In this document: positions 1-7,990 of the stretch, one piece after another | Numbering within the stretch: the first letter of the stretch is position 1 | Layout of the letters: every line of letters begins with the position of its first letter | Origin: Bradyrhizobiaceae bacterium | Lineage (GTDB): Bacteria; Pseudomonadota; Alphaproteobacteria; Rhizobiales; Xanthobacteraceae | Length of the DNA: 64,000 bases | Direction: 5' to 3' | NCBI GenBank assembly: GCA_020853885.1 | Contig: JADYXZ010000020.1 | Coordinates: 442,707 to 506,706, forward strand | Program-made: the position numbers and the translations under genes | Notes under the pieces: generated by a model | What the model was told of the DNA's origin: nothing | What the model saw: only the letters and a program-made list of their open reading frames with translations | Databases searched by the model: none

Positions 1-706
1 AGCCCGCGGCGCGGGTTGGTGCCTTCGATGAGGTAGCGGCCGTTGCGCCAGTCGGGATCGGCCATGATCGCCTGGCGGCCGACCTCGTGGAAGGCGATGT
101 TCTGCGCCGAATGGCGCGCGGCGGTGGCGAGCGGGAGCGCGGCGAACACGCGTTCCGGATAGCTCGCCGCCCATTGCAGCACCTGCATGCCGCCCATGGA
201 GCCGCCGGTCACGCACAGGAGCGTGTCGATGCCGAGGTGGTCGAGCAGCATCGCCTGCGAGCGCACCATGTCGCGCACGGTGACGACGGGAAACGCGAGC
301 CCGTAAGGCTCGCCGTTCGCCGGATCGCGCGACGCGGGGCCGGTGGTGCCCATGCAGCCGCCGGGGACGTTGGCGCAGATCACGAAAAAGCGGTCGGTGT
401 CGATCGGCAGGCCGGGGCCGACCATCGTCTCCCACCAGCCGGGCTTGCCGGTGGCGGGATGCGTGCCGATTACGTACTGGTCGCCGGATAGCGCGTGACA
501 GATCAGGATCGCGTTCGAGCGCGCGGCGTTCAGCTCGCCGTAGGTCTCGTAGGCGATCTGGAACGGCGTGAGCTCGACGCCGGCATCGAGCCGCAGCGGC
601 TTGTCCGGGCCGAACCGGACCACCTGCGAATGCGGTTCATCGGCCTCGCGGCGGATGGCGCGCGCGCGGCTTTCCGGTGTTTCGAGGTCAACGCGAACGA
701 CGCTCA
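1..706 (-). CDS. metX: Homoserine O-acetyltransferase MetX (C-terminus beyond window)
   Basis: Acetyl-CoA:homoserine O-acetyltransferase makes O-acetylhomoserine, the activated precursor for cytosolic methionine synthesis. The visible 235 N-terminal residues carry the alpha/beta-hydrolase features of the MetX family: ALSGDQY near residue 72 and the nucleophile elbow GGSMGGMQ with Ser at about 170, followed by [16 protein letters not shown]. The catalytic Asp and His lie past the left edge, so the gene is cut by the window rather than broken. The ATG at 706 is preceded by a plausible sigma70-type promoter. It is divergent from the chorismate mutase gene. Family assignment is secure; a succinyltransferase specificity cannot be excluded from sequence alone. 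Confidence 0.95.
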
Positions 707-746
707 TAAGCTTTCAGACGCCCGTTTCCCGGGCATGGGAGGTTAG

Positions 747-775
747 AGCTAGAGAGCCTGTCATAAGCATGTCAA
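747..775 (-). promoter_or_regulatory. Candidate sigma70-type promoter of metX
   Basis: Reading leftward there is a perfect -35 hexamer TTGACA (775-770), a 17-nt spacer and a weak -10 CTAGCT (752-747). The predicted leader of about 35 nt holds a GCCCG/CGGGC hairpin (720-734) just before the metX start. I could not match the leader to the SAM-II motif often found before met genes in alphaproteobacteria. The -35 is seen directly; promoter activity is inferred. Confidence 0.4.
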
Positions 776-836
776 CGTTTTCTTTGCGCGGCGCTTAAGG
801 CAAGGCTATCACAGCGTCCTTCGATGGGCCCGAGCC

Positions 837-1691
837 ATGTCTGGACCTGAAAAAGCGAAGCCTGCCGCGGGGGCCGTGCCCACGCTCGCCGATCTGCGGG
901 CGGAGATCGACCGGATCGACGCGACGATGCACGCGCTCCTGATGGAGCGCGGCGAGATCATCGGCGAGCTCATCAAGGTCAAGCGCACGCAGGAGTCGGG
1001 CGCGGCGTTCCGGCCGGCGCGCGAGGCGTCGATGATGCGCCAGCTCGTCGAGCGGCACCGTGGGATATTGCCCCTCGACACGGTGGAAAGCATCTGGCGC
1101 GTCATCATCGCGACCTTCACCTATGTGCAGGCGCCCTATGCCGTGCACGCGGATTTCTCTGCGGGCGATGCGCTGGTGCGCGACTCGGCGCGGTTCCATT
1201 TCGGATTCACGGTGCCCTTGAAGACGCATCTCGGCGCGGCGGCGGTGGTCGCGGCGGTCGCGGCTTCGAAAGGCGACCTCGGACTCGTGCCTGCCGTCAA
1301 TCTCGCGGGCGCCGGCGCATGGTGGACGGCGCTCGAAGAAGCGGGCGCGCCGAAGATCATCGCGCGGCTGCCGTTCGTCGAGCGGCAAGATCATCCGGCG
1401 TCGCTCCCGCTGTTCGTCGTGTCGCGGCCGGTGGTGCCCGATGCGGCCGTCACCGAGGTCGAGACCCACAGCATCGAGGTGGCGGGCTGGAGTGCCGCGG
1501 CAGCGCGGGCGGTGACGCCGCTCGCCGAGGTGATCGCCGTGCCGCACGGGGAGTTCGACGGCGCGGCACTGCTCGTCTCGCTGCCGCCCGGCCGCAAGCT
1601 CGACGAGGTGAAACAGGCGCTGATCGCTGCCGGCGCCACGGTGCGCCGCACGGCCCTCGTCGGCGGCCACGCGAACCGCTATACGGTCTAG
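837..1691 (+). CDS. Chorismate mutase (AroQ class) with a long C-terminal domain
   Basis: Converts chorismate to prephenate at the branch to phenylalanine and tyrosine. Residues about 17-100 form an all-helical AroQ-type mutase domain (LADLRAEIDRID, RGEIIGELIKVKR, RPAREASMMRQL). About 180 further residues follow, far more than a stand-alone AroQ of about 90-100 aa. The tail contains GDLGLVPAVNLAGAGAWW, reminiscent of the periplasmic-binding-protein-like fold of prephenate dehydratases, but I cannot assign it. The ATG at 837 gives 284 aa. hisC and tyrC follow on the same strand after an inserted oppositely oriented gene pair, suggesting an aromatic/histidine gene group. Confidence 0.85.
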   Translation: MSGPEKAKPAAGAVPTLADLRAEIDRIDATMHALLMERGEIIGELIKVKRTQESGAAFRPAREASMMRQLVERHRGILPLDTVESIWRVIIATFTYVQAPYAVHADFSAGDALVRDSARFHFGFTVPLKTHLGAAAVVAAVAASKGDLGLVPAVNLAGAGAWWTALEEAGAPKIIARLPFVERQDHPASLPLFVVSRPVVPDAAVTEVETHSIEVAGWSAAAARAVTPLAEVIAVPHGEFDGAALLVSLPPGRKLDEVKQALIAAGATVRRTALVGGHANRYTV

Positions 1692-1741
1692 CGTCTATTC
1701 CATTCGAGTTAGCGGCGCTCGGTGCGACTGCGTTCGCCTCG

Positions 1742-2095
1742 TCAGTAAATCTCCAGGCATGCAACCGCGTCGTTCTCGAAAGCCGCAATCGCCTCGGCAT
1801 GATTGCGCAGAATCGACTCGATGTCAGCGGTGGACTGATTGCCGCAGCGCAGCCAGATGACCTTCGGCGGCGTTCCAAGCAACGTCGCCATCTCCGCAAA
1901 ATCGGCATCGAGCGATACGAGCACGAAGTCATGCGTACGTGCGTATTCCCAGACGGCGTGATCGTCGGCCTTGTCGAGGCCCGCGAGCCGTACCTGGCTG
2001 GAGTCGGGAAAAAGATCGGCGAGTTGACGGTAGAGTTTGAAGCTCAGGTTCTGATCGAACAGGGCTTCATTGGGCGGTGAGCAGGCGCCGCTCAC
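1742..2095 (-). CDS. DUF5615 PIN-like protein (toxin-like), start probably damaged
   Basis: The core ALFDQNLSFKLYRQLADLF followed by the DADF motif (SLDADFAEMA) matches the DUF5615/Mut7-C-like PIN family, usually partnered with DUF433 antitoxin-like proteins. The protein is probably an RNase-type toxin, by family inference. The normal start for this pair would be the ATG at 2070 that overlaps the upstream stop codon (ATGA). That ATG reads MKPC and hits a stop after eight codons, whereas adding one base restores MKALFDQNLS. The only in-frame start now visible is a GTG at 2095, inside the partner gene. So the gene is either one base short or uses this GTG. Confidence 0.6.
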   Translation of the reverse strand: MSGACSPPNEALFDQNLSFKLYRQLADLFPDSSQVRLAGLDKADDHAVWEYARTHDFVLVSLDADFAEMATLLGTPPKVIWLRCGNQSTADIESILRNHAEAIAAFENDAVACLEIY

Positions 2096-2288
2096 GGTCG
2101 GCCGCGTAGGCAAGGCAGGCGCGGATGTCGTCCTCAGTGAGTTCCGGATAGTCGGCCAGAATCTCGGCGTGCGACATGCCGGCAGCCAGCCAGCCGAGCA
2201 CATCGCTCACGGCGATACGCGTGCCGCGGATGCAGGGCCGCCCGCCGCGTTTGCCAGACTCGATGGTGATGATCTGCCGGTAGTTCAT
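2067..2288 (-). CDS. DUF433 antitoxin-like protein
   Basis: A 73-aa protein with the DUF433 hallmarks: I-x-ESGKRGGRPCIRGTRI near the N-terminus, then DVLGWLAAGMSHAEILADYPELTEDDIRACLAYA. These are small winged-helix-like proteins that partner DUF5615 PIN-like proteins as probable toxin-antitoxin pairs (role inferred from the family). It is the first gene of the pair; its stop TGA (2069-2067) overlaps an ATG in the arrangement expected for translational coupling. The pair lies against the direction of the flanking aromatic biosynthesis genes, consistent with a later insertion. Confidence 0.8.
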   Translation of the reverse strand: MNYRQIITIESGKRGGRPCIRGTRIAVSDVLGWLAAGMSHAEILADYPELTEDDIRACLAYAADRERRLLTAQ

Positions 2289-2360
2289 CCCGATTATCCT
2301 CTGGCCGGCAATGTATCATGCCGCTCGCCTGATGGCACGCGACTCGCTATACCCTCTAGC

Positions 2361-2387
2361 CCGCCGTTTCCGGCGGTTCTCGTTTTT
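2361..2387 (+). terminator. Terminator-like hairpin just before hisC
   Basis: CCGCCG (2361-2366), loop TTTC, CGGCGG (2371-2376), then a T-rich stretch with TTTTT at 2383-2387. It ends about 20 nt before the hisC start. It may be an intrinsic terminator for transcripts coming from chorismate mutase, or an attenuator in the hisC leader. Confidence 0.5.
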
Positions 2388-2407
2388 CAGCGTACGGAAT
2401 GAAAGCC

Positions 2408-3523
2408 ATGAGCGCGCAAGAGCGTCCCACGCCCCGATCGACGATCCTTGAGATCGCCGCCTATGTGCCCGGGCGCAGCGAGGCGCCGGGGGCGAAGAAA
2501 GTCTGGAAGCTCTCGTCGAACGAGACGCCGCTCGGGCCGAGCCCGAAGGCGGTGGAAGCCTATCGCGCGGCAGCGGCGACGCTCGAGCAATACCCCGACG
2601 GCTCCTCGACCGCGTTGCGCGAGGCGATCGGCAAGCAGTTCGGGCTCGATCCCGCGCGCATCGTCTGCGCGAACGGCTCGGACGAGCTCCTGAGCCTGCT
2701 CTCGCAGGCGTACCTGTCGCCGGGCGACGAGGCGATCCACACGACGCACGGCTTTCTCATGTACCGGATCGTGACGCTCGCGGCCGGCGGCAAGCCGGTG
2801 GTCGCGAAGGAAACCAACTACACGGCCGACGTCGATGCGATCCTCGCCGCGGCGACGCTGCGGACGAAGATCGTCTTCCTCGCCAACCCGAACAATCCGA
2901 CGGGCACCTATCTGCCGTTCTCGGAAGTGCGGCGGCTGCAGGCGGGCCTGCCGCCGAAGACGCTGCTCGTCCTCGATGCCGCCTATTCGGAATATGTGCG
3001 GCGGAACGACTACGAGGCCGGGATCGAGCTCGTTGCGACGAGCGAGAACGTCGTGATGCTGCGCACGTTCTCGAAGATCCACGGGCTTGCGGCGCTGCGC
3101 ATCGGCTGGATGTATGCGCCGGCGCACGTGGCCGACGTGATCAACCGCATCCGCCCGGCGTTCAACGTGAGCGCGCCGGCGATCGCGGCGGGCGTTGCGG
3201 CGCTGTCGGACCCGGCGCACGTGGAGCGCGCGGTCGCGCACAACGAACGCTGGCTGCCGTGGCTCTCGGAGCAATTGCAGGCGCTCGGCCTCAAGGTCAC
3301 GCCGAGCGTCGGCAATTTCATCCTCATCCACTTTCCGCGCGAGGGCGGCAAGACCGCGAAGGAAGCCGACGACTTTCTCGTCCGGCGCGGCCTCGTGCTG
3401 CGGCGGCTCGAGCCCTACAAGCTGCCGGATGCGCTGCGCATGACGGTCGGCACCGAGGAGGCAAACCGCCTCGTGGTATCGGCGCTTTCGGAGTTCCTCG
3501 GTCGCGAGGCGGCCCGTGCCTGA
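2408..3523 (+). CDS. hisC: Histidinol-phosphate aminotransferase HisC
   Basis: A pyridoxal-phosphate aminotransferase acting on imidazole-acetol phosphate in histidine synthesis, and in many bacteria also on aromatic keto acids. Visible class I/II features include [15 protein letters not shown] near residue 37, [28 protein letters not shown] and the PLP lysine in [15 protein letters not shown] (about Lys223). The ATG at 2408 gives 371 aa; an ATG at 2399 adds three residues but sits directly on its own weak purine stretch. The stop overlaps the tyrC start by 8 nt. The tyrosine-pathway neighbours suggest it may also serve tyrosine/phenylalanine transamination (inference). Confidence 0.92.
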   Translation: MSAQERPTPRSTILEIAAYVPGRSEAPGAKKVWKLSSNETPLGPSPKAVEAYRAAAATLEQYPDGSSTALREAIGKQFGLDPARIVCANGSDELLSLLSQAYLSPGDEAIHTTHGFLMYRIVTLAAGGKPVVAKETNYTADVDAILAAATLRTKIVFLANPNNPTGTYLPFSEVRRLQAGLPPKTLLVLDAAYSEYVRRNDYEAGIELVATSENVVMLRTFSKIHGLAALRIGWMYAPAHVADVINRIRPAFNVSAPAIAAGVAALSDPAHVERAVAHNERWLPWLSEQLQALGLKVTPSVGNFILIHFPREGGKTAKEADDFLVRRGLVLRRLEPYKLPDALRMTVGTEEANRLVVSALSEFLGREAARA

Positions 3524-4487
3524 AGCGGACAAGCCGATCTTCGAACGGCTCGCGCTGATCGGCGTCGGCCTGATCGGCTCGTCGATCGCCCGCGCCGCGC
3601 GCCAGCGTGGTCTCGTGCAGACGATCGCGGCGTCGGCGCGCAGCGAAGCCACGCGCCGGCGCGTCGCCGAGCTCAAGCTCGCGGATCAGGTGTTCGATAC
3701 GAACGCGGAAGCCGCGAAGGACGCGGACCTCGTGATCGTGTGCGTGCCGGTCGGCGCCTGCGGTGCGGTCGCCGTCGAGATCGGGCCTGTCCTGAAGCCC
3801 GGCGCCGTCGTCTCTGACGTGGGCTCGGTGAAGGCGGCGATCATCCACGACATGGCGCCGCATCTGCCGAAGAGCGTGCATTTCGTGCCGGCGCATCCGG
3901 TGGCGGGCACCGAGCATTCCGGGCCGGACGCGGGCTTTGCCGAGCTCTTCGACAACCGTTGGTGCATTCTCACGCCGGTGAACGGCACAGACCCGGAGGC
4001 GGTCGAGCGGCTCAAGGCGTTTTGGGAGGCGCTCGGCTCGAACGTGGAGATCATGGACGCGCAGCACCACGATATGGTGCTCGCGATTACGAGCCATGTG
4101 CCGCATCTGATCGCCTATAACATCGTGCACACGGCCGAGCACCTGCAGCAGGTGACGGAGTCCGAGGTGATCAAGTTCTCGGCCGGCGGCTTCCGCGATT
4201 TCACGCGCATCGCCGCCAGCGACCCTACCATGTGGCGCGACGTGTTCCTGCACAACAAGGAAGCGGTGCTGGAAATGCTCGGCCGCTTCAGCGAGGACCT
4301 CGCCGTGCTGACGCGGGCGATCCGCTACGGCGACGGCAAGACGCTGTTCGATCTCTTCACCCGCACGCGCGCGATCCGCCGCTCGATCATCGAGGTCGGG
4401 CAGGAGACGGCGGAGCCCGACTTCGGGCGCAAGCATGGCGTGAAGGAGCCGCCGGCGCCGCTGCCGCGACCCTACGCGAGCGATTGA
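3516..4487 (+). CDS. tyrC: Prephenate/arogenate dehydrogenase
   Basis: NAD(P)-dependent oxidative decarboxylation of prephenate or arogenate towards tyrosine. The N-terminal Rossmann motif is [14 protein letters not shown] (residues 14-27). [30 protein letters not shown] and the helical domain with [13 protein letters not shown] and [21 protein letters not shown] follow. No fused mutase or ACT domain is present; the mutase is encoded separately at 837-1691. Translation starts at a GTG (3516) inside the end of hisC, so the two genes are probably translationally coupled. The 323-aa length is normal. Substrate preference cannot be told from sequence. Confidence 0.92.
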   Translation: MPEADKPIFERLALIGVGLIGSSIARAARQRGLVQTIAASARSEATRRRVAELKLADQVFDTNAEAAKDADLVIVCVPVGACGAVAVEIGPVLKPGAVVSDVGSVKAAIIHDMAPHLPKSVHFVPAHPVAGTEHSGPDAGFAELFDNRWCILTPVNGTDPEAVERLKAFWEALGSNVEIMDAQHHDMVLAITSHVPHLIAYNIVHTAEHLQQVTESEVIKFSAGGFRDFTRIAASDPTMWRDVFLHNKEAVLEMLGRFSEDLAVLTRAIRYGDGKTLFDLFTRTRAIRRSIIEVGQETAEPDFGRKHGVKEPPAPLPRPYASD

Positions 4488-4512
4488 GGACGGAGCACCC
4501 GCGGGCTCATCC

Positions 4513-5046
4513 ATGTCCGTGCACGCCGAAGGCGATCTCTGGGTGTTCGGCTACGGCTCGCTGATGTGGCGGACCGGGTTCGACTATCTTGAGCGCCGGC
4601 AGGCGCGGCTGATCGGTGCGCACCGCGCGCTGTGCGTCTATTCGTTCATTCATCGCGGCACGCCGGAAAAGCCGGGGCTCGTGCTCGGGCTCGACCGCGG
4701 CGGCGCCTGCCGCGGGGTCGCGTTCCGGGTGGCGGCGGAAAAGGCGCACGAGACGCTCGCGTACCTGCAGGAGCGCGAGCTCGTCACCAAGGTCTACAAG
4801 GATGCCACGCGACCGGTGGATCTGCTCGACGGGCACGAGGAGCGCGTGCGTGCGCTCTGCTTTCTCGTCGACCGCTCGCATCAGCAATATGCGGGCGGGC
4901 TGTCGCTCGAGGAGCAACTGCACCACGTTCGCCAGGGTCACGGACGCTCCGGCGCCAACCCCGAGTATGTGCTGGAGACGGTGAAGCACATGCGCGAGCT
5001 CGGCATTGCCGATTCCGCGCTGGAGTGGCTGGCCGAGCGGCTGTGA
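4513..5046 (+). CDS. ChaC-like gamma-glutamylcyclotransferase
   Basis: Glutathione-specific gamma-glutamylcyclotransferases release 5-oxoproline and Cys-Gly from glutathione in the cytosol. The 177-aa protein begins with the diagnostic WVFGYGSLMWRTGFDY (residues 9-24) and continues with HRGTPEKPGLVLGLDRGGACRGVAFRV, ERELVTKVYK and SGANPEYVLETV, all typical of ChaC. It starts 25 nt after tyrC and may be co-transcribed with it, although no functional link to aromatic synthesis is obvious. It is convergent with the next gene; only 3 nt separate their ends. Confidence 0.88.
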   Translation: MSVHAEGDLWVFGYGSLMWRTGFDYLERRQARLIGAHRALCVYSFIHRGTPEKPGLVLGLDRGGACRGVAFRVAAEKAHETLAYLQERELVTKVYKDATRPVDLLDGHEERVRALCFLVDRSHQQYAGGLSLEEQLHHVRQGHGRSGANPEYVLETVKHMRELGIADSALEWLAERL

Positions 5047-5049
5047 CGG

Positions 5050-5436
5050 TCAGGCGGCGCGCAGCTCGATCACGCAAGGCGCGGCGGGGCGGCGCACGAC
5101 GAGCGCGGAGAGGTCCTGCAGCGCTGCTTCCATAGCGTCCGCCTCGCCCTGCACGAGATGCACGTGGATCTCGTCGGCGCCGAGCGGGACGACCGGCGCG
5201 CTGGGCGCGTTGCTCGCGCCGAGGACGGCGACGTCCGCACCGCGGCGGCGGACGAACAGCGAAATGGCGTTCTCGTAGGCGGGCGGCCGGTTCAGCGGAA
5301 AGCGCGTGAAGGCGTAGCGGCGGCCGCTCATGCCGCGCCAGAAATGGAAGCGCTCGGCGAGGGAGGGGTGACGGGTGCTCTGCAGCGCGCCGGCATAGCC
5401 CGGGGCGCAGTCGTTCTCGACAAACTCGATAGTCAT
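5050..5436 (-). CDS. Uncharacterised conserved-looking protein under a LexA box
   Basis: I do not recognise a named family. The 128-aa product starts MTIEFVEND, has a motif-like middle (FHFWRGMSGRRYAFTRFPL) and a C-terminal half (DEIHVHLVQGEADAMEAALQDLSALV) that looks like a small alpha/beta cytosolic protein. There is no signal peptide or membrane segment. The start is the ATG at 5436. A perfect GTTC-N7-GTTC box lies 24-38 nt upstream in the same orientation, so it should be LexA-repressed and induced by DNA damage. The codon pattern is that of the host. A role in DNA-damage physiology is inferred from the box only. Confidence 0.75.
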   Translation of the reverse strand: MTIEFVENDCAPGYAGALQSTRHPSLAERFHFWRGMSGRRYAFTRFPLNRPPAYENAISLFVRRRGADVAVLGASNAPSAPVVPLGADEIHVHLVQGEADAMEAALQDLSALVVRRPAAPCVIELRAA

Positions 5437-5459
5437 TTGGGATGCTCTGATTCGTTGGA

Positions 5460-5474
5460 GAACAAAACTAGAAC
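5460..5474 (-). promoter_or_regulatory. LexA (SOS) box
   Basis: On the minus strand the sequence is GTTCTAGTTTTGTTC, an exact GTTC-N7-GTTC direct repeat, the established LexA operator of alphaproteobacteria. It sits 24 nt upstream of the ATG of the 128-aa gene at 5050-5436, in the core-promoter region. The match is seen directly; repression by LexA is inferred. Confidence 0.75.
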
Positions 5475-5504
5475 ATTCGCTGCAGGCGTCAAGAGGGGTG
5501 GCGG

Positions 5505-6263
5505 TTATGCCCGCCGGAATGCCTCGTAGCGCTCGCGGGCGGCGATCTCGCTGCGGCCGGCGGAGACAAGCCGGGTCGTGGCCGGCTCGATCTCGTTCTG
5601 CAGCCGGGCGAGGAAGGCGTCGGGGTGCAGGCCCGGCGGGATCGGCTCGAGGATCTCCACGCGGATCGTGCCGGGCCGCATGCGCCAGCTTCGGCGCGGC
5701 CAGTAGAGTCCCGAGTTCAATGCGATCGGCAGGCAGGGGACATCGAGCTCGCCATAGAGGGCGGCGACGCCGCGCTTGTAGGCGGGCTCTGCATCGGGTG
5801 CTCGCCGGGTGCCTTCCGGAAAAATGATGATCTGGCGGTTCAGCGCAATCTCCCGCTTCGCGCGCTCCGTCATCTTCGCAAGCGCGTGCGCGCCGCCGCC
5901 GCGCGCCACCGGGATGAGCCCGGCCTTCATGCAGTACCAGCCGAAGATCGGAACCCACATGAGCTCGCGCTTGAGCACGTAGGCCGGATCGCGGAAGAGA
6001 CCGAGCAGCACGTAGGTCTCCCACGCGGACTGATGCTTGGCGGCGACGAGCAGCGGACCTTCGGGAATGCGCTCCCTGCCGACGATCTCGAAATCGACGC
6101 CGCAGATCGCATAGAGCAGCCGGTTGTTGACCGACGCCCAGGAGGCGACGGCGCGCCACAGCACGCGGCGCGGCAGCAGGAGCACCGGCAGGCAGACGAG
6201 CAGGTAGCCGAACGTGTTGAGGTAGAGGCAGACGTTGAGGAGAAGCGCGCGGAAGATCTGCAC
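5505..6263 (-). CDS. plsC: 1-acyl-sn-glycerol-3-phosphate acyltransferase
   Basis: Acylates lysophosphatidate to phosphatidate at the inner membrane. An N-terminal hydrophobic segment (about residues 8-32) is followed by the acyltransferase motif HQSAWE (His77 to Glu82, an HX4E variant of HX4D), IPVARGGG and IIIFPEGTRRAP (FPEGTR at 148-153). The 252 aa are normal for the family. It follows the YdcF-like gene with a 9-nt gap and belongs to the leftward group ftsE-ftsX-ydcF-plsC, so it may share its transcript. Confidence 0.9.
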   Translation of the reverse strand: MQIFRALLLNVCLYLNTFGYLLVCLPVLLLPRRVLWRAVASWASVNNRLLYAICGVDFEIVGRERIPEGPLLVAAKHQSAWETYVLLGLFRDPAYVLKRELMWVPIFGWYCMKAGLIPVARGGGAHALAKMTERAKREIALNRQIIIFPEGTRRAPDAEPAYKRGVAALYGELDVPCLPIALNSGLYWPRRSWRMRPGTIRVEILEPIPPGLHPDAFLARLQNEIEPATTRLVSAGRSEIAARERYEAFRRA

Positions 6264-6272
6264 GGCAGGCCC

Positions 6273-7028
6273 TCAGCGGGCGCTCACATGTGCCGCCCCG
6301 GCCAAGGCGGCGACCTGTGCCGGGTCGATGCGGATGTGCAAAAGCGACGCCATGTATTTCACATATTCGATGAGCAGCAGGCGGATCGTCTGCGGATCGG
6401 ACCACCAGGGTTCGGCGCGCATGCGCTCGCTGATCACCGGATAGGGAACGAGGTCCACGTCCGGCAATTCGCGCTCGATTTCGACCAGCGCCCGCGGCAT
6501 GTGCCAGCCCGACGTCACGACGATGAGCGAACGGAACTTGCGCTCGCGCGCCCAGCGGCCGGCCTCTACGGCGTTGCCGACCGTGTTCGTCGCCTCGCGG
6601 CCGAGGTCGATGCAGCAGGCCAGGAGGCGCTCGAATTCAGGATTGCCGCGAAGAATCTCGCCCGGCGTGGTGGACGGATGGACGCCGGAGATCAGCAGGC
6701 GCTGGCCGTGGCCGCTCGCGAGCAATTGCACGGCATCGACGATGCGCGAGGCGCCGCCGGTCAGCACGACAATGCCTTCGGCCTTGCGCGCCGGCGGCTT
6801 TTCCGAATTGGGCAGTGAGTCCGCGAACAGGAGGAAGCCGACCGCGAACAGCGCGGCGAGAACGGCGGCCGCGGCGGCGAGCTGCCGCGCGCAGCGGCGC
6901 CCGCCCCGGCGCGATGCCGAGCGCGAGACTTCGCTCTGCCGGTCGTCGCTTCCCATCGGCGGCATTGGCACGCTCCCCGGCGAAATTCTATCGCGAAGCG
7001 CGAGCCGAGGGCGAGCCGGGGCGGTCAT
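6273..7028 (-). CDS. YdcF/ElyC family (DUF218) membrane-anchored protein
   Basis: A DUF218-type protein; relatives include SanA, ElyC and YdcF, linked to envelope integrity and peptidoglycan precursor use. A cytoplasmic Arg-rich N-terminus precedes one hydrophobic anchor ([19 protein letters not shown], about 50-68). The domain signature follows: GIVVLTGGASRIVDAVQLLASG, LLISGVHPSTT, REATNTVGNAVEAGRWA and IVVTSGWHMPRALVEIE. The ATG at 7028 overlaps the ftsX stop (ATGA), arguing for translation from that start, although a shorter form beginning MPPMGSD is possible. Its place between ftsX and plsC supports an envelope role. Confidence 0.82.
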   Translation of the reverse strand: MTAPARPRLALRDRISPGSVPMPPMGSDDRQSEVSRSASRRGGRRCARQLAAAAAVLAALFAVGFLLFADSLPNSEKPPARKAEGIVVLTGGASRIVDAVQLLASGHGQRLLISGVHPSTTPGEILRGNPEFERLLACCIDLGREATNTVGNAVEAGRWARERKFRSLIVVTSGWHMPRALVEIERELPDVDLVPYPVISERMRAEPWWSDPQTIRLLLIEYVKYMASLLHIRIDPAQVAALAGAAHVSAR

Positions 7029-7966
7029 TCGATCTCACGCAGGGTCCAGCGCACGGTGATGCGCGAGGCGAGCGTCGTCACCAGCGCCACCAGCACTACG
7101 ATACCGGCGATTCCAAGATAGCCTTGGCGGTCAAGCGCAAACTGCCCGGTGAGGAAGGCCGCCTCGTCGCCGCCCGGCATCCAGGAAAGGACGCCCGGCA
7201 CGATGCCGGTGACGGCAAAGAGCAGCGCCGCCGCACCGCCGCCGATCAGTCCGCCTTTCAGGCCGACGGCGAGAAAGTGGCGCTGGAACGTGCCGGCCAC
7301 GAAGGAATCGTGCGCGCCGATGAAATGCAGGACCTCGACGATGGCGCGATTGGTCGCGACCGCGCCGCGCGTCGCGAAGGAGACCGAAAGCATGGTGGCG
7401 ACGAGCACGAGGCCGAGCACGGCGAAGCCGGCGATCACGATCGCATCGGAGACCGCCGCAAGCCGCGCGGACCAGGTGCGGTGGTCGTCGAGCGTCGCAC
7501 CGGCGGCGTCCTTCTTCAGCGCCGCGCGAAGGCTGTCGAAGTCGGGATCGACATTCTGGGCGAGCCGCACCGCGATCAGGCGCGGCAGCGGAAGCTCGTT
7601 CAGGTCGAGGCCGGAGCCGAGCCACGGTTCGAGCAGGCGGCTCGTCTCCTCGCGCGTGAGCGAACGCGCATTGAGGACACCGCGCGTGCTGCGGGCGATC
7701 TCGATGGCCTTGCCGATCTCGGCGGCGATGTCGCGGCCCTCGACCGGGCGGACCTGGATCGTCACTTCGCGCACCATGTCGGTGCGCCACTGCGTCGCCG
7801 TCTCGCGCACTAGGCCGACGGCGCCGACGATCAGCGCGGCGACGAAGGTCATGATCGCGATCACCATCAGGAGCGCGCGGCTGGTCACGCCGTCGCGCGG
7901 GACGATCGCCGCGGCGGGCCGCACGAGCGAGGATTCGGCATCGCGCCGTCTGCGTCTCAGGAACAT
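7025..7966 (-). CDS. ftsX: Cell-division protein FtsX
   Basis: Membrane subunit of the FtsEX complex, which couples ATP hydrolysis in the cytosol to activation of septal peptidoglycan hydrolases. The 313-aa protein has the FtsX layout: an Arg-rich cytosolic N-terminus, TM1 (MVIAIMTFVAALIVGAVGLV), a periplasmic domain of about 120 residues (IQVRPVEGRDIAAEI...), then three TM segments. The order ftsE then ftsX on the minus strand, 24 nt apart, is the classical operon. Identification rests on topology plus linkage to ftsE, since FtsX sequences are poorly conserved. Confidence 0.9.
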   Translation of the reverse strand: MFLRRRRRDAESSLVRPAAAIVPRDGVTSRALLMVIAIMTFVAALIVGAVGLVRETATQWRTDMVREVTIQVRPVEGRDIAAEIGKAIEIARSTRGVLNARSLTREETSRLLEPWLGSGLDLNELPLPRLIAVRLAQNVDPDFDSLRAALKKDAAGATLDDHRTWSARLAAVSDAIVIAGFAVLGLVLVATMLSVSFATRGAVATNRAIVEVLHFIGAHDSFVAGTFQRHFLAVGLKGGLIGGGAAALLFAVTGIVPGVLSWMPGGDEAAFLTGQFALDRQGYLGIAGIVVLVALVTTLASRITVRWTLREIE

Positions 7967-7990
7967 CGCACCCTCCCGGTTCGTCCGCCG

